Source of the DNA: Desulfobacterales bacterium
GTDB lineage: Bacteria > Desulfobacterota > Desulfobacteria > Desulfobacterales > JAHEIW01
Length of the DNA: 64,000 bases
Assembly: GCA_030145015.1 (NCBI GenBank)
Contig: JAQYWI010000006.1
Location: 2,149-66,148, forward strand
Reading direction: 5' to 3'
In this document: positions 33,354 to 42,371 of the stretch, piece after piece
Position numbering within the stretch: the stretch's first letter is position 1
Layout: every line of letters starts with the position of its first letter
Made by a program: the position numbers and the translations under genes
The notes under the pieces: model-generated
Database searches by the model: none
Seen by the model: the letters and a program-made list of their open reading frames with translations, nothing else
What the model was told of the DNA's origin: nothing

Positions 33354-34895
33354 TTGGTGCCAGATACAGTTTTAGAAATAATTGCCCAGGGTGCCTGGAA
33401 CGGGGGTAACCTGGTCGACAATTCCATTTATGAAGATAAAGGAATGATGTTTAAAGGCGGGACACCGGTCAACCATAAAACCATTGAAGAGCGCATCGGT
33501 GTACGCACGCGGGTAGTGGCACCGCCAGATGAACGTATCGGCGTCTCGGCCATGCAGGATCTAATGCAAACATCTGATATTGATCCTGCGCGCATCAAAC
33601 TGGTTATCGGAGCTACCAACATCGGCGAAGATAAAAGAGATTCCGGCCCCCTTATCCGGCATCCATTTGAAATCGTACAGGGCGACTGCCCGGATGCACT
33701 CGTGCTCGATTTATATGCGGGCTGCCCGGGCTTTAATGTGTCCGTTGAGCTCGTGTTTATGATGTCGCTGGCCGGCTTCCTCAAACCGGGGGATCTGTCG
33801 ATTATTGTCGGTGCCGAAAATCCCCATCGCGCCGAAGCCTTCAAACCGAATGATACGGCTAATATTATCTTTGGCGATGATGCCCTGGCCACCGCACTCG
33901 CTACCAGAGGAGGTGTGTACCGCCCTGAATCCAAATGCCTGACAGCCAGAGTAAAATTCGATGCCGGGGAGGACTTTGTCTCCAGCATCGCAGAAAGGCT
34001 GGCAGAAATATTAGGACCGAATCAACTGGACGGGTTGATTGTCGACAACCAGCTCGGCAAAATCGAACACCGTGTTCCGGCAACCGCCGCCAGAGTTCAA
34101 CATCACCTTGTTGAGCAAATTAATCCAAAAGAAGTTGCCAGCGGCACATTCAATCGCTTTCGCAAAGCGCTGGCGTTTTATGATCAACACGTCAACGCCT
34201 TTGCTTTTGACATTATGACTGTTGACCAGCAGCCGGATCACATTGTAAAAATCGCCAACGCATATGTGGCTTCCGGCAAATACAAAAGAATTGCTTCTGT
34301 TTATCTTGCCCCGGATCGTAGCGTTGTGCTCTCATTACACGAGGGTAAAGCACGTTACGACCAGAGACCCAAGTGGGGTGTTATTGACAGCCTGACACGA
34401 ACGCATGGCTGTTTCGCCCACTATATAGAAGTCCTGCCGTTTACGGTCAGAGAGAATATGTTCGGAAAAATGAATGGGAAAGGCGTATTTCTTCACGCCA
34501 CCCGCGGCGCTAAATATCATTTGAAAGCATTAATGTCCCCCAACAACTTGGCCATGAGTGACATTGACCTTCTCATAGAACATCAGGCCAATTTTGCCAT
34601 GATTCCGCTAACCCTTGAGCAGGTTCTTAAAAACGGCCAACAGGATTTAAAAAATGCCGTCGCTGACGTCATCGCCGATAAAATGGTGACCAATATTCAC
34701 GTCCGTGGAAACTGCTCGGTGGTTTGTATGCAAAGACTACCCTATGACCTCCAACGGGGCGCACTGCGGCCGGATAAAATTCAGGGATATCCTGTAAATC
34801 AAAACCTAGAAAAATTAAGACAGGCCAAAATTATTTTATACGATTCGATCGGGGCGGGGATGACAAGAAGTTCCTTTTTAGAAAGAAAAAAATAA
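33354..34895 (+). CDS. Long beta-ketoacyl synthase III-like enzyme
   Basis: 513 residues from TTG 33354, or 512 from GTG 33357, after TAAGGAGTTAGAT. The FabH/thiolase fold is shown by the nucleophile in DLYAGCPGFN (C124), the histidine in LLIEHQANFAMI (H410) and N453 in RGNCSVVCM, matching C-H-N. FabH is ~320 residues; here an extra ~130-170 residues lie between the two halves (about 195-335). It condenses acyl groups, but the substrate is open; such long forms may make long-chain or secondary lipids. It is followed after 10 bp by the ydbH-like gene, so lipid metabolism and envelope lipid transport share a transcript. Confidence 0.82.
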   Translation: MVPDTVLEIIAQGAWNGGNLVDNSIYEDKGMMFKGGTPVNHKTIEERIGVRTRVVAPPDERIGVSAMQDLMQTSDIDPARIKLVIGATNIGEDKRDSGPLIRHPFEIVQGDCPDALVLDLYAGCPGFNVSVELVFMMSLAGFLKPGDLSIIVGAENPHRAEAFKPNDTANIIFGDDALATALATRGGVYRPESKCLTARVKFDAGEDFVSSIAERLAEILGPNQLDGLIVDNQLGKIEHRVPATAARVQHHLVEQINPKEVASGTFNRFRKALAFYDQHVNAFAFDIMTVDQQPDHIVKIANAYVASGKYKRIASVYLAPDRSVVLSLHEGKARYDQRPKWGVIDSLTRTHGCFAHYIEVLPFTVRENMFGKMNGKGVFLHATRGAKYHLKALMSPNNLAMSDIDLLIEHQANFAMIPLTLEQVLKNGQQDLKNAVADVIADKMVTNIHVRGNCSVVCMQRLPYDLQRGALRPDKIQGYPVNQNLEKLRQAKIILYDSIGAGMTRSSFLERKK

Positions 34896-34905
34896 GTGCC
34901 ATCAA

Positions 34906-37692
34906 ATGCCTTTAAAACGTCAAATCGCCATACCGATTATTTTCTTTTTGCTGCTTATCTTGATAGGTGTCGGTCTACTTTTTCTGACGTCATTTCTTCT
35001 ACCGGATTTTCTGGAATCCAGGATTATCTCCATTCTGGGAAAAGATGTCGGAATTTCGGAATTCACCTTGAATTTGCGCGAACTGGATCTCGCCGGGGCC
35101 GACCTGGGGCCCCTGCGCCTGGGATCGCAGCAAAATCCGGCGTTGCTCATTCGTTCAATTCAGGTGGATTATTCTCCCGGCGGACTTTATCAAAAGAAAA
35201 TTAAAAATATCGTGGCCAGCGGGGTTGAGCTTTACGCTGAATTTAAAAACGGCCGCCTGGGATTGCGCGGTTTTGATCTGGAGAAATTATTTGCCCAACT
35301 TGAAGCTGCCCGATCGAAAAATAAAACTGCAGGTGATCGTTCCGGCCCGTCATTTCCGCAGCGGCTTGAAATAAACAACGCCACGTTAGTTTGCAAGATA
35401 AATGAAACATCATATCGCGTTCCATTTGAAATCTTTTGGGTGGCAGAAGATCAGGCCGCACAGATTTTAAACGCAACGGTCCACCTGTATCCGCGGGGGC
35501 AGGCGGTTAAAATTACAACCCGTGTGGATTTAGCCCAAAACCGGCTTGCCGCTCGCCTGGCTGCTGATCGGCTGAACCTTTTACGATTTGCCGATATATT
35601 CGAACCTGTCGCCGGTTTGCGTGTAGCGGGGCTCGCCGAATTAGACGCCAATGCCGATTTGATGCTGGACCCTTTTTCGATTTCATCGATCAGGGGCCGA
35701 TTAAAAGGATCCGCACTAAAGGTCAGCTACAAAAGCCTTCAATTTCAAACCCTTTCAGATGCGCAACAAAATGAAAAACCGCTAATTATCGACTTTGAAA
35801 GACCTGCAGGGCCGAACTGGAGCATCAGGATATCCGACTTTGCGGCCGACGCACCGCTCGCCGCTCGAATTGCCGATTTGAGCGCAACCGTTCAGTCGCA
35901 CGCCGATCAATATGAAATCTCCGGGAATTGTAAACTCTCTTTTGAACCTTCCGCCGCCGCGATCATGGCACCGGTTCCGATCCGCTTTAAAAAACCGTTT
36001 GACCTGCCGCTCGAATTTTCGGGCCGGTATTCTAAAAACACCGTATGGCAGTTTGGCCTTGCCAGCCGTCGCAACAATCGAAGTGACCGGAACAATGCGA
36101 CATTTGATTATGATCAAATCCATGTCGCTACGAAATCCCCCGGAGTTGATCTAACCGCTAACGGAGCAGGGGGTGATTTAACCGCAGCATACACGCTGCA
36201 GGTACCGGATGTTCATATATCATCGGGTAGTGTAAACATTTTTTCCCCGCAACTCGTCTTAAACGGTGAAACGACAATCCACAAGGATCGCGCCGTGAGC
36301 ACAATGTCAAGCATCGACCTGGAGTTATCCGGCGGCAAACTGACGGCAAACACCGTCCGAATTGAAGCCAATCATTTAGCGGCCGGTTACAAACTGCAGA
36401 TAGACCGTACAGGGACCCGGCAGGTGAACGGGCATGTACGATTTGACGATACGCACCTGACAGACACACGCCAAAACATCGGACTCGCAAAGGCGCGCGG
36501 CAATATTCCGCTGAGATTTCCCGCGGCCACACCCGCAAAAGCAGGGATTGTTGAAATTGAAGCGGTCAGATATCAAAACCTGAATCTCGGTTCCATCAAA
36601 GCCGGTCTACAACAGACGGCCTCGGGCATATCCTTTACCGGGAATTTGAAAAGCGCGCTGATACCGGCACTGTCGGCAAAATTTTCGGGTGAAACCCATC
36701 TGAAGTCTTTTGAGGATCACGAGACCCGGGCGCATTATGAAATTTATTATCCCGAAACAGGTCCCGAAGTCGATCTGGGGAAACTGCTGCCGGCGGCCGC
36801 AGGATTTACTTTTAAAGGAAAATTGCTTGAAGAGGGTAATCTGGTAATCGGAAAAAAGGGATTCAACGCTGCCGCCAGATCGGCAATAAGTAACGGCGAA
36901 TTACGACATCGAAAGAACAAAATTGCGATCGAGGCCATTCAGATGGATCTTTTAATCCCGGACCTGGCGCAAATGCGCAGTGCTCCCGGCCAAAAATTGA
37001 AATTCGCGCGCGCATCCCTCGGCGAGATGAATCTCGAAAATGGAGAAATTGATTTTCAAATCGAATCCCCGCGATCGATTCTGGTCGAAAAGAGCCATTT
37101 TAATTGGTGTGACGGAAACGTAGACGCTCCGGCAATTCGCTTTAGGTCAGGCACAGAAGACTATAATCTCATTTTATATTGCGACCGCCTGGACCTGGCC
37201 AAAGTGCTTCAGCAATTCGGTGCAGCCACTGTAAGCGCCGAAGGCCAGCTCAACGGCAGAATCCCTTTAAGATATCAAAACGGGAAGTTAAGCTTCACAG
37301 ACGGTTTCCTGTTTACGACACCCGGTGAATCCGGCAAGATTCGCATGACGGACGCCGAAATTTTAACAGCCGGCATCCCGCCGGATACACCACAGTATGT
37401 TCAAATGGAGCTTGCCAGAAAAGCCCTGGAAGATTATGATTACAAATGGGCCAAGCTGAATCTGACGACCGAAGGAGAAGATTTGCTGTTGAAAATGCAG
37501 CTAGACGGAAAACCGGCCAAATCCTTGCCGTTTGTTTATCGCAAAGATATGGGTGGATTTGCAAAAGTTGAAGCCGACGTCCAAGGTTCGACATTTCAAG
37601 GAATCCGCCTGGACGTGAATTTCAGATTGCCTCTTAATAAAATTATGCAATACAAAGAACTCATTCAAATGATCCAAAAAAGCAGGGAGTAA
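34906..37692 (+). CDS. ydbH: YdbH-family intermembrane phospholipid transport protein
   Basis: 928 residues (E. coli YdbH is ~880). It has an N-terminal membrane helix (IIFFLLLILIGVGLLFLTSF) and then an extended AsmA-like beta-rich chain with no enzymatic motif. Near the C-terminus (about 800-925) are QLNGRIPLRYQNGKLSF and RLPLNKIMQYKELIQMI, typical of the family's DUF748-like end. E. coli YdbH, with YnbE and YdbL, works redundantly with TamB and YhdP to carry phospholipids to the outer membrane. The two following genes match YnbE and YdbL, so the whole operon is conserved. It starts 10 bp after the ketosynthase gene. Confidence 0.88.
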   Translation: MPLKRQIAIPIIFFLLLILIGVGLLFLTSFLLPDFLESRIISILGKDVGISEFTLNLRELDLAGADLGPLRLGSQQNPALLIRSIQVDYSPGGLYQKKIKNIVASGVELYAEFKNGRLGLRGFDLEKLFAQLEAARSKNKTAGDRSGPSFPQRLEINNATLVCKINETSYRVPFEIFWVAEDQAAQILNATVHLYPRGQAVKITTRVDLAQNRLAARLAADRLNLLRFADIFEPVAGLRVAGLAELDANADLMLDPFSISSIRGRLKGSALKVSYKSLQFQTLSDAQQNEKPLIIDFERPAGPNWSIRISDFAADAPLAARIADLSATVQSHADQYEISGNCKLSFEPSAAAIMAPVPIRFKKPFDLPLEFSGRYSKNTVWQFGLASRRNNRSDRNNATFDYDQIHVATKSPGVDLTANGAGGDLTAAYTLQVPDVHISSGSVNIFSPQLVLNGETTIHKDRAVSTMSSIDLELSGGKLTANTVRIEANHLAAGYKLQIDRTGTRQVNGHVRFDDTHLTDTRQNIGLAKARGNIPLRFPAATPAKAGIVEIEAVRYQNLNLGSIKAGLQQTASGISFTGNLKSALIPALSAKFSGETHLKSFEDHETRAHYEIYYPETGPEVDLGKLLPAAAGFTFKGKLLEEGNLVIGKKGFNAAARSAISNGELRHRKNKIAIEAIQMDLLIPDLAQMRSAPGQKLKFARASLGEMNLENGEIDFQIESPRSILVEKSHFNWCDGNVDAPAIRFRSGTEDYNLILYCDRLDLAKVLQQFGAATVSAEGQLNGRIPLRYQNGKLSFTDGFLFTTPGESGKIRMTDAEILTAGIPPDTPQYVQMELARKALEDYDYKWAKLNLTTEGEDLLLKMQLDGKPAKSLPFVYRKDMGGFAKVEADVQGSTFQGIRLDVNFRLPLNKIMQYKELIQMIQKSRE

Positions 37693-37696
37693 AACG

Positions 37697-37912
37697 ATGA
37701 TGAGACATGTTTTGATATTGCTCGGCGCAGGTTTGATTACCTCCGCGCTGAGCTGCACGCAACACAAAGTGGAAGTGGCTCCGGTGGAAATCAAGCCGAT
37801 TCACATTACGATCGACGTGAACGTAAAAGTCGATCGGGCCCTGGATAATTTCTTCGGGGATATTGATGCAGCCGAGAAAAAGCTTGAGAAAAAACCAACA
37901 GCCAGCGAATAA
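37697..37912 (+). CDS. ynbE: YnbE-like lipoprotein
   Basis: 71 residues. A lipoprotein signal peptide ends at SALSC (about C20). The mature stretch VEIKPIHITIDVNVKVDRALDNFFGDID is characteristic of YnbE, which in E. coli caps the periplasmic end of YdbH at the outer membrane. Start ATG at 37697 or 37700; the ribosome site AGGGAGTAAAACG overlaps the ydbH stop. It is short enough to be missed by automatic calling, but it sits exactly between ydbH and ydbL. Confidence 0.88.
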   Translation: MMRHVLILLGAGLITSALSCTQHKVEVAPVEIKPIHITIDVNVKVDRALDNFFGDIDAAEKKLEKKPTASE

Positions 37913-37951
37913 AAGCATAATGATTCAATCGAAAAATAAGGAGAGTTCTGT

Positions 37952-38326
37952 ATGAAACGAGGAATTTTTACCACCATATTAACATCGTTGCTTTTTGGAG
38001 TTTTGATGCTCAGTGCTCCGTCATTTGCCGATGATATAAAGGCCAGAATGAAAGAACGGCTTCCGGTTATAGTTGAGCTTAAAGCTAAGGGCATTGTGGG
38101 CGAAAACAACAAAGGCTATCTGGAATTTGTCGGCGGAAAAAAAGAAAAAGCAGATGTGGTGGCAGCTGAAAATGAAGACCGGAAAGAGGTATACGCGGCT
38201 ATCGCCAAACAACAGGGAACCACGGCCGAGCTTGTCGGAAAGCGTCGCGCATTGCAACTTGCCCAAAAAGCCGACCCGGGCGAATGGGTCCAGGATGCGA
38301 ACGGCAACTGGCTTCAGAAGAAATGA
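37952..38326 (+). CDS. ydbL: YdbL family periplasmic protein (DUF1318)
   Basis: 124 residues with a cleavable signal peptide ending near SAPSFA (residue ~26). The mature domain is KARMKERLPVIVELKAKGIVGENNKGYLEF, then VAAENEDRKEVYAAIAKQQG and GEWVQDANGNWLQKK, which is the DUF1318/YdbL pattern, including the GEW(V/I)Q...W ending. YdbL is thought to modulate the YdbH-YnbE bridge in E. coli. Its ribosome site is AAGGAGAGTTCTGT. It completes the operon and is followed by a repeat. Confidence 0.9.
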   Translation: MKRGIFTTILTSLLFGVLMLSAPSFADDIKARMKERLPVIVELKAKGIVGENNKGYLEFVGGKKEKADVVAAENEDRKEVYAAIAKQQGTTAELVGKRRALQLAQKADPGEWVQDANGNWLQKK

Positions 38327-38393
38327 ATCAACTCCAGCGCACATTAAGCTGAGTTGGGTTTCAGATGTCATTCATCTGGCAGGTGTTACATCT

Positions 38394-38480
38394 GTTTAAT
38401 TGGTTTGATTGGTTAAATTAGTTCAATTGGTTCGGTTTAAGCCAACCAATTCAACCAATGAAACCAATAGAACGAATCTA
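38394..38480. repeat. Word-palindrome repeat (AATTGGTTTGATTGG family)
   Basis: TTAATTGGTTTGATTGGTT on the left faces AACCAATTCAACCAATGAAAC on the right. Copies of the same word family flank carA at 45632-45719 and 46871-46966. Confidence 0.8.
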
Positions 38481-38527
38481 ACAAGTCCTTGAACCTCTGA
38501 ACCCTGAACCTTTATGTGGGTCTGTGG

Positions 38528-38812
38528 CTAATTTAAAATGCGGAATCGCGGACTCTGGATGTGGGATTTTTTACATTGCGGGCAGCGTCCGGGACGGGTA
38601 AAGCGCTTGCGATCTTCAAAAACAAACCCGCACGCCAGACAGTTTGCAGGTGTAATCACGATTTTTTTATCTTGCGAAGCAACCGAACGGGCAATGTGAG
38701 CTAAATGCTCATAAACCTCTTTTTCGGAAATCCCCACCTTCCCGGAAATCTCCCGTGCGCTCATCTCCGCTTCGATTAAAAGCGATATGATCTTCTGTCG
38801 AAGGGTGGGCAT
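38528..38812 (-). CDS. HTH/zinc-ribbon transcription regulator
   Basis: 94 residues. Residues 5-45 form a winged-helix-type fold (QKIISLLIEAEMSAREISGK, VGISEKEVYEHLAHI). Residues 56-84 are a zinc ribbon with CLACGF and CPQCKK. This domain pair is known as a predicted transcriptional regulator family in archaea and deltaproteobacteria. It is last in a minus-strand series with radical SAM and cNMP genes; whether they share a message is uncertain because a palindromic repeat lies in between. Confidence 0.78.
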   Translation of the reverse strand: MPTLRQKIISLLIEAEMSAREISGKVGISEKEVYEHLAHIARSVASQDKKIVITPANCLACGFVFEDRKRFTRPGRCPQCKKSHIQSPRFRILN

Positions 38813-38826
38813 GGTCTTCCACTTAT

Positions 38827-38899
38827 CAGGTTTCAGGTGTCAGTGTTCAGGTGTCAGGTTTCAACTCTGTCAATTCTGACACCTGACACCTGAAACCTG
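38827..38899. repeat. Word-palindrome repeat (GGTTTCAGGTGTC family)
   Basis: CAGGTTTCAGGTGTCAG (38827-38843) is perfectly complementary to 38883-38899, with further GTTCAGGTGTCAGG words in the left arm. It lies between the radical SAM gene and the HTH gene. Confidence 0.88.
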
Positions 38900-38901
38900 G
38901 T

Positions 38902-39918
38902 TTATCCTGAAACCTCTTCCTTGAGCAGACAACACGCAATCTTATATTCCGGCACCCCATCTAGTGTATAGCTTAAATTGTCGGGCTGAATCAGTTTATT
39001 CATCACGCAGCCCTCCGCAATATTCAGCTTAAACAAATTGCTCTCGTTGAGACTTTCAGTCTCAGACAGCATATTGTCTTTAAACACCAGACTGTGGATG
39101 GGATGGTCCTCACAAAGGGGGCAGCGATAGACCCTGCCGTTTGGGAAGATAAAATAATTCTGGGCGACCAGGCCGGCACACTCAAATCTTTCTGCAGGTT
39201 CCAAAAAAACCTTCGGATAACTAACGGTTACACCAAGCCCGGCTACTTTTTGGGCCACTTCTGGAATGATATCGAGCCATTTTGACCTCGAAACCTGAAG
39301 CGTCTGCCCGGGGTCCTCGGTTGATCCCCTTAAAGCGACTTTGCCCCGAAGCCCGATTACCTGAATAAAAAACCTGTCGATACCCAAATTCTTTATTAGC
39401 GGCGGCATCAATTCAAGTTCATGGATGTTCATCGTGCTGACCGTGTAAATCAGGCTGGCGGCAAAACCTTTATCAAGCGCCTTTTGAATGCCCTTTTTGC
39501 AGGTATCGTAGGACCCTTGGCCTCGAATCCGATCGTTGGTTTCCCGGGTGGCGCCATCCAGGCTGAAACTAAAAAAATCCACATCCTGGCAGCTGACTCT
39601 GGTAAGGATATCATGAAACAGGTAGCCGTTGGTATCAACCGTGATAGAAATGAAACCACGGTCTTTCGCATATTTAATGGCCCGGGCCAGATCCGGATGA
39701 AGGGTGGGCTCACCACCCAGGAATATGACATTGGTCGTGGCGCTGATGGAAACAAATTCATCCAGCCAGGCCTTGATGGTTACGAGGGATAAATTCTTTT
39801 CCCCTTGTTGTTCGGGATTAATATAGCAATGCCGACATCTGAGGTTACACTTGGTTAGGATGTGAAAAAAAAGATTGGAGGAGTTCTTGGAAAAGGCTAC
39901 GGTTCTTCTGGCGGTCAT
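38902..39918 (-). CDS. Radical SAM protein with C-terminal cysteine domain
   Basis: 338 residues. The 4Fe-4S/SAM motif is CNLRCRHC (24-31). The GGE-type motif is in IFLGGEPTLHPDL, followed by TVDTNGY and SLDGATRETNDRIRG as in the MoaA/SPASM branch. The C-terminal part has CPLCED and further cysteines (CVMN, IACCLL) for extra clusters, although not a full SPASM. It resembles heme d1/tungsten-type or peptide-maturation enzymes, but no substrate peptide gene is seen nearby. The start overlaps the cNMP gene by 4 bp, so the two are coupled. Confidence 0.85.
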   Translation of the reverse strand: MTARRTVAFSKNSSNLFFHILTKCNLRCRHCYINPEQQGEKNLSLVTIKAWLDEFVSISATTNVIFLGGEPTLHPDLARAIKYAKDRGFISITVDTNGYLFHDILTRVSCQDVDFFSFSLDGATRETNDRIRGQGSYDTCKKGIQKALDKGFAASLIYTVSTMNIHELELMPPLIKNLGIDRFFIQVIGLRGKVALRGSTEDPGQTLQVSRSKWLDIIPEVAQKVAGLGVTVSYPKVFLEPAERFECAGLVAQNYFIFPNGRVYRCPLCEDHPIHSLVFKDNMLSETESLNESNLFKLNIAEGCVMNKLIQPDNLSYTLDGVPEYKIACCLLKEEVSG

Positions 39919-40424
39919 ATTTTTTCAATCAAGCGTTTGACTTTCTTTTTGGCCGCAATCAGCTCTTCGTTTGTGGCGCGCAATCGAATCGACATGAATT
40001 CAGCAAATATGCGGTAAAGCAGCAACAAAAAATCCAATTTTTCATCCTGGGTATTGCCGGCTGACATTCTTCTTTTTGCGGATGTGTCAACGGCCAAACA
40101 CATGGTATTACCGATGGCATAGACTGATGCCGATCGGCTCAGGCTGTCGATAACACGCATTTCACCAAAAATTTCACCTTTCGAATCAATGCTGCCGATT
40201 TCCATCCCTTCTTTGGTAATTCGTATTTTGCCGGAAAGCAGAAAGTATAGCCAGGGATCATGATCGCCTTCTTCGATTATGCGTTCGCCGTCCTCATATT
40301 CTCGAATTTTGCTGAGCCGCAACAGCCGCCCCAGGCTCTTGGTTTCAAAATTCTTAAGCGCTGGAATGGCCAATAATTTTTGAATATTTTCAATATTATC
40401 TTTCAGGTATCTGGATTCAAGCAT
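39915..40424 (-). CDS. Cyclic nucleotide-binding domain protein
   Basis: 169 residues. A cNMP-binding beta-barrel fills residues ~15-125: YEDGERIIEEGDHDPWLYFLLSGKI, GEIFGEMRVID and a phosphate-cassette-like SRSASVYA. No HTH follows, so it is not a CRP-type DNA-binding protein. A C-terminal helix (LRATNEELIAAKKKVKRLIEKI) could mediate oligomerisation. It is encoded just before the radical SAM gene with a 4 bp overlap. It may act as a sensor partner of that enzyme; this is only positional inference. Confidence 0.85.
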   Translation of the reverse strand: MLESRYLKDNIENIQKLLAIPALKNFETKSLGRLLRLSKIREYEDGERIIEEGDHDPWLYFLLSGKIRITKEGMEIGSIDSKGEIFGEMRVIDSLSRSASVYAIGNTMCLAVDTSAKRRMSAGNTQDEKLDFLLLLYRIFAEFMSIRLRATNEELIAAKKKVKRLIEKI

Positions 40425-40577
40425 GAATTCCTCCAGGCGACTACGGCCGTCCTAAAATGAGCACAACACTACTATCTTATACCGCGCACCCCAAAAGGGC
40501 AAGGAGGAATTTATAACTAACTTTAATTATTATATATTTTGTATATAGCCTGGGGCTCGGTCGTATCCTGGTGATTT

Positions 40578-40666
40578 AGGTTTCAGGGGCTTGAAGGTTT
40601 CAGGTGTCAGGTTTCGGGTGTCAGAAATGATCGACCTGACACCTGAACACTGAAACCTGACACCTG
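40578..40666. repeat. Word-palindrome repeat (GGTTTCAGGTGTC family)
   Basis: CAGGTGTCAGGTTTC (40601-40615) pairs with GAAACCTGACACCTG (40652-40666); GGTTTCAGG words extend the left arm to 40578. It lies 11 bp after the purF stop (reading the minus strand). Confidence 0.85.
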
Positions 40667-40677
40667 TTAGTTGAAAA

Positions 40678-42132
40678 CTAGCAGGTATCCTCCAGGCAAT
40701 CCTTGGACACCATCTCATCAAAACTCACCGGATAACAACCATCGAAGCAGGCTTTGCAAAAATGTTGTTCGGGATTTTCGATTCCGGTCGACTGCAACAA
40801 TCCTTTAATACTGAGGTAGTGTAGCGAGTCAAGACCTAAGTAATCCTTGAGCTCTTCCTCCGATTTTCGGGCCGCAATCAGTTCCCCGCGGGTGGAAAAA
40901 TCGATGCCGTAATGACACGGAAATCGGTGCGGCGGCCCGGCAACCCGCATGTGCACGCGCCTGACGCCCAATTTTCGCAGAGATTTTACCCTGGTTTTAA
41001 TGGTTGTGCCTCTGATGATGGAGTCTTCAATAATAATCAGATCTTTGCCCTTGAGAAGTTCTTTTACCGGATTCAGTTTAATTCGCACCCCGAAATCCCG
41101 CATGCTTTGAGTGGGTTGAATAAAGGTGCGGCCGACATAGTGATTTCGAATCATTCCCATCTCAAACGGAATACCGGATTCTTCATGATAGCCCAGGGCT
41201 GCGTAAGTGCCGGAATCAGGAAAGGGCATCACCAGATCGGCATCCACGGGCGCCTCCCGGGCCAGGCGTCGCCCATGGGCCTTGCGGGTTAAATAGACAT
41301 TTTGACCAAAAATGGTGCTATCCGGTCGCGCAAAATAAATAAGCTCAAAGATGCAAAAGGCCCGGTTCGGGGCCGCAGGGGTTTGAATACTTTTAATTCC
41401 GTCTTCACCAATAATGACAATTTCTCCGGGGTCTATTTCACGGATAAATTCGGCTTCCACCAGATCAAATGCACAGGTCTCGGATGCCAGGACATAATTG
41501 CCGTTGAGTTTGCCCAGGCAGAGGGGTCGAAAACCCTGGGGATCTTTCATCCCAATGACTTCACCCTTGCTGGTCAGCATAATAAAAGAAAAAGCGCCCT
41601 CCAGCCTGGACACTGTTTCAACCAGTGCCTGTTCAAAACCGGATTCCAGATTTTTGACAAAAAGATGCAAAAAGATCTCGCTGTCCATCGTGGACTGAAA
41701 GATGGAGCCGGCCTGCTCGAGTTCATTTTTGAGAATATGGGCATTGGTAATATTGCCGTTGTGAGCAACCGCATAAGATTTTTTGCGGTGGTGAACCCGA
41801 AACGGTTGGGCATTGGTCAATACGGAGCTGCCGGTTGTCGAATAGCGTACGTGCCCCACGGCGCTGCCGCCGTCCAGCTGGGCCAGTTGCTCCATGTCGA
41901 ATACATCCGATACCAACCCCATGCCTTTGTGCTCTACAATCTGCATGTCCCTCGCGACTGCAATGCCGGCACTTTCCTGGCCCCGGTGTTGCAGTGCATA
42001 GAGGCCAAAGTAAGTCAGAGCCGCCGCTTCGGGATGATCGTAAATCCCAAAAATCCCGCAGGCTTCCCGCGGCTTTTCATCATCGAAGCGTGATATTTGA
42101 AACTTGGAACTGGTTGGTTTATTATCCCTCAT
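40678..42132 (-). CDS. purF: Amidophosphoribosyltransferase PurF
   Basis: 484 residues. A propeptide of about 24 residues precedes the nucleophile in EACGIFG (C25), as in the Bacillus-type enzyme. The Ntn glutaminase domain contains the GHVRYSTTG and NGNITNA motifs. The PRPP site is LIIIEDSIIRGTT. Cysteines in RAFCIF, FPCHYG and FCKACFDGC correspond to the 4Fe-4S ligands of oxygen-sensitive PurF, as expected in an anaerobe. It makes phosphoribosylamine from PRPP and glutamine, the first purine step. It lies in line with carB, carA and glutamate synthase, all glutamine-linked, each separated by a palindrome. Confidence 0.96.
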   Translation of the reverse strand: MRDNKPTSSKFQISRFDDEKPREACGIFGIYDHPEAAALTYFGLYALQHRGQESAGIAVARDMQIVEHKGMGLVSDVFDMEQLAQLDGGSAVGHVRYSTTGSSVLTNAQPFRVHHRKKSYAVAHNGNITNAHILKNELEQAGSIFQSTMDSEIFLHLFVKNLESGFEQALVETVSRLEGAFSFIMLTSKGEVIGMKDPQGFRPLCLGKLNGNYVLASETCAFDLVEAEFIREIDPGEIVIIGEDGIKSIQTPAAPNRAFCIFELIYFARPDSTIFGQNVYLTRKAHGRRLAREAPVDADLVMPFPDSGTYAALGYHEESGIPFEMGMIRNHYVGRTFIQPTQSMRDFGVRIKLNPVKELLKGKDLIIIEDSIIRGTTIKTRVKSLRKLGVRRVHMRVAGPPHRFPCHYGIDFSTRGELIAARKSEEELKDYLGLDSLHYLSIKGLLQSTGIENPEQHFCKACFDGCYPVSFDEMVSKDCLEDTC

Positions 42133-42215
42133 TTATATGAGTGCTCCTAATAAAAACATTGCGTTGGGGACCGCATTCATTAATTTTGGCAGATTATTCG
42201 ACCCAGTGTAAAAGC

Positions 42216-42287
42216 CGAGTACGAGGACGACCACGAGGACGAAAAATGTGGGATCGAAAATGCTACTCGTCCTCGTACTCGTACTCG
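42216..42287. repeat. Word-palindrome repeat (CGAGTACGAGGACGA family)
   Basis: CGAGTACGAGGACGA (42216-42230) is perfectly complementary to TCGTCCTCGTACTCG (42267-42281). It lies between purF and carB. Confidence 0.88.
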
Positions 42288-42371
42288 AAAAACGATAAGA
42301 TCTCCAAATGAAATTATTTCGTGACGTATTGGCTTACACCGCCAACCCTGTGTTTCTTCAAACGGGGCCCT

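Noticed and set aside
38394..38900. Regularly repeated words suggesting a CRISPR array
   Set aside because: There is no constant repeat with unique spacers; units are degenerate words arranged as palindromes and no cas gene is present.
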